Part shown: positions 16,086 to 22,728 of the stretch, piece after piece
Layout of the letters: every line of letters starts with the position of its first letter
How positions within the stretch are numbered: the first letter of the stretch is position 1
From: CAIKZZ01 sp036742455
GTDB lineage: Bacteria; Pseudomonadota; Gammaproteobacteria; Steroidobacterales; Steroidobacteraceae
Assembly (NCBI GenBank): GCA_036742455.1
Contig: DAINQU010000014.1
Span: 1 to 64,000 of the forward strand
Length of the DNA: 64,000 nt
Direction: 5' to 3'
Program-made: the position numbers and the translations under genes
The notes under the pieces: model-generated
Seen by the model: the letters and a program-made list of their open reading frames with translations, nothing else
Told to the model about the DNA's origin: nothing
Databases searched by the model: none

Positions 16086-16752
16086 CCGTCAGGGTGTAGC
16101 CCGAGCCGCGGACGGTATGCAGCAACTGCACATCGTGTCCTTTATCAACAGCCTGACGCAGGCGGCTGATGTGCACATCAATCACGTTCGTCTTAGGGTC
16201 AAAATGGTAGTCCCAGACTCCCTCGAGAATCATGGTTCGCGTGACGACCTGCCCGGTATGCCGCATGAGGAATTCGAGCAGCTGGAACTCCCGAGCCGTC
16301 AATTCGATTTTGCGGCCTGCACGGGTGACTTTGCGGGCACGTGCGTCGAGTTCTAGGTCAGCGACTTTGAGTCGCCCGGCCGGTGCGGCATCGCTTTGAC
16401 GTCGCGCGAGCGCGTCGATTCGGGCAGCCAGTTCCTCCAGGTGATAGGGTTTGGCGAGGTAATCATCGCCGCCAGCCCTCAGTCCCTGTACCCGTTCGTC
16501 GACTTCGTCCAATGCCGATAAAATCAGGATCGGCACAGTGCTGCCGGCGCTGCGCAGCGATTTGACGATCTCAAGACCGTCCAATTTCGGGAGCATTCGG
16601 TCGAGGATCAGCACGTCGAATCCACCGGCGAGCGCGGTCGTGCGGCCGGTTTCGCCGTCGAAAACCTGCTCGACCGCATGGCCCAGTTCCCGTAGGCCCT
16701 TGGCAAGGTAGTCGCTGGCGCGATGATCATCCTCGACGAGCAAAATCTTCAT
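16075..16752 (-). CDS. OmpR-family response regulator
   Basis: This is a DNA-binding response regulator of 225 residues. The receiver domain has the acidic pair (VEDD), the phospho-acceptor D51 in LILDRMLPK and the conserved K101 in YLAKPY. The C-terminal half is an OmpR/PhoB winged helix (ELTAREFQLLEFLMRH, TNVIDVHISRLRQAV). A strong GGAAGGAG ribosome site precedes ATG 16752. It is co-transcribed with the downstream sensor kinase and diverges from a small secreted-protein gene at 16904. The shared 151-base region holds a CTTAA direct repeat spaced by one helical turn, a fit to binding by this protein family, so autoregulation and control of the secreted protein are plausible. Confidence 0.95.
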   Translation of the reverse strand: MKILLVEDDHRASDYLAKGLRELGHAVEQVFDGETGRTTALAGGFDVLILDRMLPKLDGLEIVKSLRSAGSTVPILILSALDEVDERVQGLRAGGDDYLAKPYHLEELAARIDALARRQSDAAPAGRLKVADLELDARARKVTRAGRKIELTAREFQLLEFLMRHTGQVVTRTMILEGVWDYHFDPKTNVIDVHISRLRQAVDKGHDVQLLHTVRGSGYTLTDDP

Positions 16753-16807
16753 ACGATCTCCTTCCAGGACAAGGATAAAGGATCGACAGGCTAGTCAGCT
16801 TCGAAAC

Positions 16808-16823
16808 CTTAAGGACTCTTAAC
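16808..16823. promoter_or_regulatory. CTTAA direct repeat, candidate response-regulator box
   Basis: CTTAAG at 16808-16813 and CTTAAC at 16818-16823 are offset by 10 bases, the spacing typical of OmpR-family tandem sites. They resemble the PmrA box, whose half-sites are offset by 11. Related TAAGGTT (16831-16837) and TAACCTT (16856-16862) words lie nearby. The site sits between the divergent response regulator and secreted-protein genes. Confidence 0.4.
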
Positions 16824-16871
16824 CCCGCCGTAAGGTTCCCGTGCTCGGTCTGGGCTAACCTTCGTTCCAAG

Positions 16872-16888
16872 GTCACCTGTCCGGTGAC
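16872..16888 (+). promoter_or_regulatory. Short hairpin just upstream of the secreted-protein gene
   Basis: GTCACC-TGTCC-GGTGAC is a 6-bp inverted repeat ending four bases before the GGGAGGA ribosome site (16892-16898) of the gene at 16904. It could be an operator or a leader structure. The function is not known. Confidence 0.35.
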
Positions 16889-16903
16889 ATCGGGAGGATA
16901 GGC

Positions 16904-17227
16904 ATGGCTGATCGGTCATCGTGGGGCGCTCTCGCCGCAATGCTGGTCATCGCCGCCGTGCCGACGGTCGCGATTGCCACCGTAAAGCCGACGCCACCCG
17001 TCCCCCTGACGGGCGCCGATTGTGATCATCTCTTGGGGCAGTTTGACGTGGCGTGGACCTCGCACCGGACGTCAAAACGCGCCGATTCTGCACGACGGGC
17101 TCGGGACCTCGGCGAGGCGGCCTGCCACGAAGGGCGCTATGCCGATGGCGTCCATCAGCTCAAGCGCGCTTTGCACGACCTCGGCTTGAAGCCGGTCCTG
17201 CGCCCTCAGACCGGCGCTGCGCACTGA
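16904..17227 (+). CDS. Small predicted secreted protein of unknown function
   Basis: I do not recognise this 107-residue protein. A signal peptide is clear: a short charged start, a hydrophobic core LAAMLVIAAVPTVAIA and a likely cleavage near residue 25. The mature part is about 80 residues, Ala- and Arg-rich with two cysteines (in GADCDHLL and GEAACHEG) that could form a disulfide. A GRYADGVHQLKRAL stretch resembles a single helix-turn-helix repeat of the TPR kind, but one repeat is not enough to name a family. GGGAGGA gives a good ribosome site. It diverges from the response regulator, and its last 68 bases overlap the 3' end of nth on the other strand. Confidence 0.75.
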   Translation: MADRSSWGALAAMLVIAAVPTVAIATVKPTPPVPLTGADCDHLLGQFDVAWTSHRTSKRADSARRARDLGEAACHEGRYADGVHQLKRALHDLGLKPVLRPQTGAAH

Positions 17228-17870
17228 TCCGAGCCGGATCCTGTTCCTTCGGCCGATACCCACATTCCTCGCGGACGGGGCATCGCCAGCATTCCGGCCG
17301 GCGCGCCTTGCACGTATAGCGGCCTAACAAGATCAGCCAGTGGTGCGCATGGAGTGCAAACTCCTTGGGGACCGCTGCCAATAGCCCTTTCTCCACGGCG
17401 AGCACCGTTGTCCCCGGCGCCAGACCCGTGCGGTTCGCCACCCTGAAGATGTGTGTGTCGACGGCCATGGTCGGTTCACCAAAGACGCAATTCAAGACCA
17501 CATTCGCCGTCTTCCGACCGACGCCGGGGAGCGCTTCCAACGCTGCCCGATCGTGTGGCACCTCGCCGCCGTGGCATTCCAGCAAGCGTCGGCAGGTGCC
17601 CATGATGTTCTCGGCCTTGGCATTAAAGAGGCCAATGGTTTTGACGTACGACTTTAACCGTTCAAGGCCGAGGTCCAGGATCGCCTGCGGAGTATTTGCG
17701 ACCGGAAAGAGTTTGGCTGTCGCGATATTGACGCCTTTATCCGTTGCCTGAGCCGACAAGATGACGGCAATGAGCAGTTCAAACGGACTTGAATAGACCA
17801 GTTCCGTCTTGGGCTCCGGGTCCAGTTCGCGCAATTTCGCGAACAGCGCACGGCGCTTCGCGGGGGTCAT
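17160..17870 (-). CDS. nth: Endonuclease III
   Basis: Nth is a DNA glycosylase/AP lyase that removes oxidised pyrimidines. The helix-hairpin-helix with catalytic Lys is ALPGVGRKTANVVLN, the catalytic Asp follows in VDTHIFRVANR, and the [4Fe-4S] loop has the C-x6-C-x2-C-x5-C spacing (CKARRPECWRCPVREEC). It is 236 residues; the basic, Ser/Arg/Ala-rich tail after the cluster loop is about 25 residues longer than in E. coli and is the part that overlaps the convergent secreted-protein gene. The ATG overlaps the rnfB stop (ATGA), so the two are co-translated. Confidence 0.96.
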   Translation of the reverse strand: MTPAKRRALFAKLRELDPEPKTELVYSSPFELLIAVILSAQATDKGVNIATAKLFPVANTPQAILDLGLERLKSYVKTIGLFNAKAENIMGTCRRLLECHGGEVPHDRAALEALPGVGRKTANVVLNCVFGEPTMAVDTHIFRVANRTGLAPGTTVLAVEKGLLAAVPKEFALHAHHWLILLGRYTCKARRPECWRCPVREECGYRPKEQDPARISAQRRSEGAGPASSRGRAKRA

Positions 17871-18421
17871 GGGGGGTCACCGACCAGCGAGCGCGCGGCA
17901 AGCCGCGCCCGACGGTCGGCCTCGCGAGCACTCTCTCGGCTGACGTGTTCGCCGAATCGACGTCGATAGTGCGCAGCTCGTTGCATCAAGAGCGTTCCGT
18001 CGAGCGGGGGGGCATCCAGTGTGACGAGCGTAATGCAGTCCACCGGGCAGGGCGGTAGGCACAATTCGCAACCACTGCAATCGGCCGCAATGACCGTGTG
18101 CAGGCGTTTACGCGCGCCGACTATCGCGTCCACGGGGCACGCGGGCAGGCACTTGGCGCAGCCGATGCACACGGACTCATCGATCAGCGCCACACGGGGA
18201 GGCCCTTCCGCGCCCACGGTTGGGTCGATCGGCAATGCGGGAACGCCTAATGCGGCGGCCAGGGCCTCGGCGACGGGCGTACCACCCGGTGGGCATCGAT
18301 CCGGGCGGGTCAGTCCCGCCGCCAGCGCGTCGGCGTAGGGACGACACCCTGCGTAGCCGCAGCGCGTGCACTGCGTCTGCGGGAGTATCGCGTCAAGGCG
18401 CTCTGCGAGCGTCGGCGTCAT
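17867..18421 (-). CDS. Orphan RnfB/RsxB-like ferredoxin lacking the membrane anchor
   Basis: This 184-residue iron-sulfur protein matches RnfB of the Rnf/Rsx electron-transfer complex. It has the N-terminal Fe-S domain (C18, C21, C26 in QCTRCGYAGC, then C43) and two ferredoxin motifs, CIGCAKCLPACPVD and CSGCELCLPPCPVD, for two [4Fe-4S] clusters. E. coli RsxB begins with a hydrophobic membrane helix; here the protein starts directly at TLAERLDAILPQ, so it is predicted soluble. No rnfA, C, D, G or E is nearby. The order metG-rnfB-nth is, to my knowledge, shared with Xanthomonadales, consistent with a conserved stand-alone electron carrier. Its partner is unknown. Confidence 0.85.
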   Translation of the reverse strand: MTPTLAERLDAILPQTQCTRCGYAGCRPYADALAAGLTRPDRCPPGGTPVAEALAAALGVPALPIDPTVGAEGPPRVALIDESVCIGCAKCLPACPVDAIVGARKRLHTVIAADCSGCELCLPPCPVDCITLVTLDAPPLDGTLLMQRAAHYRRRFGEHVSRESAREADRRARLAARSLVGDPP

Positions 18422-18425
18422 TGCC

Positions 18426-20498
18426 TCACGTGACAGTCATGCCGGGCGTTCCACCGTCGTCCGGTGAGACGAGGAATACGCCGGGATTGTCATTGCTGGC
18501 GCACAACACCATGCCTTGCGATACGCCAAAGCGCATCTTTCGTGGCTTCAAATTGGCAATCACGACGACATGCCGACCGACCATGGTGTCGGGGGCATAC
18601 GACTCACGGATGCCGGAGAAAATTTGGCGAACGTCGCCATTCCCAAGATCGATTTGTAAGCGCAGCAACTTATCCGATCCCTCGACCAGACCACACTCCA
18701 GCACTTTGCCCACGCGCAGGTCCAGCTTCGCGAAATCATCGATGGTGATTTCGCCTTTGCTGCTGGACGGCGTGCTCGATGCAGCCACAGGCGCCGTGTC
18801 GGCACGCGATGCGTTGCTCACAGCGGCGGGTGGTGTGACGCTGGTCACCGGTGCGGTCGCCGCTGGCGCCGTGGAAGTTTCTTCGATCAAAGTGGCCACC
18901 ACCTTAGGGTCTAAACGGGTTGCAAGCGGTTCATAGGCCGCCAATTCACTCCCCAGCAGCGGCATCGCGACGTCCTGCCAACGCGTCACCGGCTGGCCGA
19001 GGAAGCGGCCGGCTCGCTCAGCCATGGACGGCAATACCGGCGCCAGATACGTCATCAGAGCGCGGAAGAGATTGATGCCTTGCGTGCAGACTGCGAGGAC
19101 ATCCTCGGCGCGCGCAGGATCCTTAGCCAACGTCCACGGCTTTTGAGTGTCGATGTATTGATTCGCACGATCCGCCAGCGACGCAATTTCGCGAATCGCT
19201 GCAATGAAGTCACGCGATTCATACAACGCCGCGATACGCGACGATGCATCCGCAAATTCGGCGTAGAGCGCTGGGTCCGGCAGTGCCGCCGCTAAGCGGC
19301 CGCCGCCGCGTGCGATAAATCCGGCGCAGCGACTGGCGATATTCACCAATTTGCCGACGACATCGGAATTAAATCGAGTCACGAAATCGTCGAGCGACAA
19401 GTCCATGTCGTCGATACCCGGACCTAGCTTTGCGGCGAAATAGTAGCGTAGCGGTTCCGGCGGTAATCGATCCAAATAGCGGCGACCGGTAATGAAAGTG
19501 CCGCGTGATTTCGACATCTTCTGCCCGTTCACGGTTAGGAACCCGTGCGCATGCACCTGAGTGGGGCGACGGTATCCGGCACCTTGCAAAACGGCCGGCC
19601 AAAACAACGTGTGGAAATAGAGTATGTCCTTGCCGATGAAGTGGTGGAGCTCAGCGTCGCTGTCAGGTGCCCACCAGCTATCGAAGTTCAGTCCGTCCCG
19701 CTGTGCAAGAGCCAAGCTGGCCGCCATGTAGCCGACTGGTGCGTCGAGCCACACATAGAAGTATTTGCCGGGGTGGCCTGGGATCTCGAAGCCAAAATAG
19801 GGGGCGTCGCGGGAGATGTCCCAATCGCGCAAACCCGCGCTAAACCATTCTTCTAATTTATTGGCCACACTCTCGTGGATGGCTCCGGAACGCGTCCATT
19901 CCCGGAGCATCGTTTCAAAGGCGTCCAACCGGAAGAACAGGTGCTCTGATTCACGCTCGACCGGCGGCGTGCCGCTCAGAACCGATACTGGATTCTTGAG
20001 GTCCGACGGTGAGTACGTCGCGCCACACACTTCGCAGCTGTCACCATACTGGTCCGGTGCATCACAGCGCGGGCAGGTCCCCTTGACGTACCGATCCGGC
20101 AAAAACATCTGTGCCGTTTCGTCATACGCTTGACGGATCGAGCGGCGACTGATGTAGCCCGCAGCGTCCAGCGCTTTAAAAATTTTCTCCGTGCAACGTC
20201 GATTTTCGTCACTGTGCGTCGAGTGAAAGAACGCATGGTCAATGAGGAAGCCCTGGTAGGTAGCCCGGTGCTCTGCCTCAATGCCGGCAATCAGCTGCTC
20301 GGGGCTTACGCCTTCGGACTGGGCCTTCAACATGATCGGCGTTCCGTGCGTATCGTCCGCACAGACGTAGCGGCATTCGTGGCCGGCCATACGCATGGCG
20401 CGCGCCCAGATATCCGTCTGGACAGCCTCGAGGACGTGACCGAAGTGTAGGGGGCCGTTGGCGTACGGCAGGGCGCTGGTGACGAGAATGCGACGCAT
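18426..20498 (-). CDS. metG: Methionyl-tRNA synthetase
   Basis: MetG charges tRNA-Met. ATG 20498 (MRRILVTSALPY) gives 690 residues. The class I HIGH-like motif is HFGH, the KMSKS loop is GQKMSKSRGTF, and the zinc knuckle is CPRCDAPDQYGDSCEVC. An Ala/Thr/Ser-rich linker (about residues 545-585) leads to the C-terminal OB-fold tRNA-binding domain, which starts at ITIDDFAKLDLRVGKV and supports dimerisation. The in-frame extension to 20522 is not needed. It is the first gene of the metG-rnfB-nth set and lies 59 bases downstream of the PilT-family operon on the same strand. Confidence 0.96.
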   Translation of the reverse strand: MRRILVTSALPYANGPLHFGHVLEAVQTDIWARAMRMAGHECRYVCADDTHGTPIMLKAQSEGVSPEQLIAGIEAEHRATYQGFLIDHAFFHSTHSDENRRCTEKIFKALDAAGYISRRSIRQAYDETAQMFLPDRYVKGTCPRCDAPDQYGDSCEVCGATYSPSDLKNPVSVLSGTPPVERESEHLFFRLDAFETMLREWTRSGAIHESVANKLEEWFSAGLRDWDISRDAPYFGFEIPGHPGKYFYVWLDAPVGYMAASLALAQRDGLNFDSWWAPDSDAELHHFIGKDILYFHTLFWPAVLQGAGYRRPTQVHAHGFLTVNGQKMSKSRGTFITGRRYLDRLPPEPLRYYFAAKLGPGIDDMDLSLDDFVTRFNSDVVGKLVNIASRCAGFIARGGGRLAAALPDPALYAEFADASSRIAALYESRDFIAAIREIASLADRANQYIDTQKPWTLAKDPARAEDVLAVCTQGINLFRALMTYLAPVLPSMAERAGRFLGQPVTRWQDVAMPLLGSELAAYEPLATRLDPKVVATLIEETSTAPAATAPVTSVTPPAAVSNASRADTAPVAASSTPSSSKGEITIDDFAKLDLRVGKVLECGLVEGSDKLLRLQIDLGNGDVRQIFSGIRESYAPDTMVGRHVVVIANLKPRKMRFGVSQGMVLCASNDNPGVFLVSPDDGGTPGMTVT

Positions 20499-20557
20499 GG
20501 GGCTTAGGGCACCAAAATCCACGGCCGCCTATTATGCCAGTCAGGGGCGCAGCGTGC

Positions 20558-21619
20558 TCAGGGGGCGTCCCGAACGGCCTCAAATCGCTGTTTATTGATG
20601 GCTTTACGGTAGGCCTCCCGACCGCTGATCGCGCGTGCGTCGAGCAGCTGCTGGATCGCGCTGTCCATGGTGCGCATCCCATGGGCGCTACCGCTTTGCA
20701 TGGTCGTCTCCAGTTGGTCCAACTTACCTTGCCGGATGAGATTGGATACGGCCGGGGTATTGATGAGAATTTCCAGCGCCGCGACTCGCCCGGGCTGGCC
20801 CGACCGGGGGATGAGCTGCTGCGATACGACGCCCCGGAGGCTCGTGGAAAGCATGGTCCGGACATGGGGCTGCTTGTCCGTGGGGAACGCATTCACGATC
20901 CGGTCGACCGTCGCGGCCGCGCCGTTGGTGTGCAGGGTGCCCATGACCAATACCCCCATTTCAGCCGCTGTGACCGCAATGCTAATGGTTTCAAGGTCAC
21001 GCATTTCGCCCACCAGAACGACGTCTGGATCTTCACGCAGAGCCGAGTGGACGGCGGCGGCGAACGAGGGTGCGTGCGTGCCCACTTCGCGCTGACTGAC
21101 GAGGCAGTTCTTGCGGCGGTGCACGAATTCGATCGGGTCTTCGATCGTGAGAATGTGCCCGCGCGTATGGGTGTTGATCTCGTCAATCATCGCGGCCAAC
21201 GTCGTGGACTTACCGGATCCCGTTTTGCCAGTGACCAGAATCAGCCCGCTTTGCGTACTGCACAGATTGCGCACTGCATCCGGCATGCCGAGTTGATCGA
21301 GCGTCAAAGCGTTCGAGGGTATGACACGTAGTACAGCCCCGACGCCGTTAAGATGGCGTAGCACGTTAACGCGGAATCGCGCGAGATTCGGGACTTGATA
21401 GGCAAAATCCGCGCCGTCGTGGTCTTCGAAACGCGTGATGGCCTTTTGCGGCATGATTTCGCGTAGCAGTTCCAACACATAAGCCGCGTCGAGCTGCTCA
21501 TTACGTAATGGCTGAAGTTCCCCGTAGGTTCGGATTCTGGGAAAGTCTCCAGCGATAAAATGCAGATCAGAACCCTTCCGATTGATGACTTCTGCCAGAT
21601 ATTCGTCGATGCGGGCCAT
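20558..21619 (-). CDS. PilT-family twitching-motility ATPase (second copy)
   Basis: This 353-residue hexameric ATPase belongs to the PilT/PilU retraction family of type IV pili. It has Walker A GKTGSGKS at 131-138, the Asp box ILTIEDPIEFVH, Walker B DPDVVLVGEMRD and the His box MGTLHTN. The PilT-type AIRNLI motif is present in changed form as AVSNLIRQGK. ATG 21619 follows an AGGAG site and comes two bases after the stop of the first PilT-like gene, so the two are coupled. No pilin, PilB or PilC gene lies in the window. Which of the two corresponds to PilT or PilU cannot be decided from motifs alone. Confidence 0.88.
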   Translation of the reverse strand: MARIDEYLAEVINRKGSDLHFIAGDFPRIRTYGELQPLRNEQLDAAYVLELLREIMPQKAITRFEDHDGADFAYQVPNLARFRVNVLRHLNGVGAVLRVIPSNALTLDQLGMPDAVRNLCSTQSGLILVTGKTGSGKSTTLAAMIDEINTHTRGHILTIEDPIEFVHRRKNCLVSQREVGTHAPSFAAAVHSALREDPDVVLVGEMRDLETISIAVTAAEMGVLVMGTLHTNGAAATVDRIVNAFPTDKQPHVRTMLSTSLRGVVSQQLIPRSGQPGRVAALEILINTPAVSNLIRQGKLDQLETTMQSGSAHGMRTMDSAIQQLLDARAISGREAYRKAINKQRFEAVRDAP

Positions 21620-21621
21620 GA

Positions 21622-22716
21622 TCAGGCTCCTGGCAAGTCAATGCGCGGCAGGATGTTGGAGTCGGTGACAAACCGCTGAAACGGCCGTCGATCCAGTGCA
21701 TTGAGATACGCAGCATCCGGGTCCAGTTCCTTCGCCAACACACCCGCCATCAGTGCCTGATCGAGCGTCTGCATGCCAAGATCCCGGCCCGTTTGCAGTT
21801 GTGCGGGTACCTGATGTGTTTGGTCTGTCTGAATGAGTTTGCCAATGGCTCGATTCATAACCATGACCTCACAGATGGCCCGACGAATCCGGCTATCGGC
21901 GCGTTTGACGAGAACCTGAGTGATGACTGCGATGAGGCTCTGTGCCAAAAAACTCTTCGTCTGCTCGCGTTCTTCAGCGGGAAGTGCATCGATGATCCGA
22001 TCAATGGTCTTAACAGCGCTCGTTGTATGCAGTGTGCCGAGAACGAGATGGCCCGTCTCTGCAGCGGTCATGGCCATGCGGATCGTCTGCGCGTCGCGCA
22101 TTTCGCCGACTAAAATCACGTCCGGATCTTCGCGCATCGCCGCTCGGATACCTTCCGCGAATGAAGGCACATGCGTGCCGTATTCACGTTGAATAATCTG
22201 GGACTCACGACTCGTATGCACGAACTCAATAGGGTCTTCGAGACTGATGATGTTTAGGCGCCGGGTCCGATTGAGCTCATCAATCATTGCGGCGAGGGTG
22301 GTGGATTTGCCTTGTCCTGTGGACCCCGTGACAAGCACCATTCCTTGATGATGATCGAGCAGCCGCCGAACGATGGGCGGTAGGCCGAGGCTGTCTAGGG
22401 ACGGCACGTTGGTGGGTATCGCGCGAAATACGGCGCCGACTCCCGTCTCTTTGCGAAACACATTGACGCGGAATCGGCCACCGTCTTCGGTGACATGGGC
22501 AAAATCCAAGTCGTGACCCGTACGAAATTGTTCTGCTAGCTTGCGGCTCAGAATTTCGTCGATGTATCCCTCTAGTTCAGATGCGCCGAGGTCGCGGAAT
22601 CGAATGGGAACGAGGTCGCCATTCATTCGGAGCATCGGCGGTACACCGACTGCGAGGTGTATGTCTGAGCAGCCTTGCGCACTGCCCAATTTTAGGAAGG
22701 CATCAATGCGGGCCAT
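21622..22716 (-). CDS. PilT/PilU-family ATPase (first copy)
   Basis: This 364-residue secretion-type ATPase resembles PilT/PilU throughout: SDIHLAVGVPPMLRMNGD at the N-terminal domain, Walker A GSTGQGKSTT, Asp box IISLEDPIEFVH, Walker B DPDVILVGEMRD and His box LGTLHTTS. The C-terminal region (MNRAIGKLIQTDQ) departs from the canonical AIRNLI motif, and a 25-residue tail extends past the usual end. GAGGAG at 22724-22730 is a good ribosome site and overlaps the stop of the upstream kinase gene, so it is translated with the HEAT-kinase. The pair of paralogs in tandem mirrors the pilT-pilU arrangement, but here a kinase heads the operon. Confidence 0.88.
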   Translation of the reverse strand: MARIDAFLKLGSAQGCSDIHLAVGVPPMLRMNGDLVPIRFRDLGASELEGYIDEILSRKLAEQFRTGHDLDFAHVTEDGGRFRVNVFRKETGVGAVFRAIPTNVPSLDSLGLPPIVRRLLDHHQGMVLVTGSTGQGKSTTLAAMIDELNRTRRLNIISLEDPIEFVHTSRESQIIQREYGTHVPSFAEGIRAAMREDPDVILVGEMRDAQTIRMAMTAAETGHLVLGTLHTTSAVKTIDRIIDALPAEEREQTKSFLAQSLIAVITQVLVKRADSRIRRAICEVMVMNRAIGKLIQTDQTHQVPAQLQTGRDLGMQTLDQALMAGVLAKELDPDAAYLNALDRRPFQRFVTDSNILPRIDLPGA

Positions 22717-22728
22717 TATCCGGTCTCC

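Noticed and set aside
20534..21331. A 265-codon + strand frame
   Set aside because: Antisense to the PilT-family gene with intact motifs; no domain or ribosome site.
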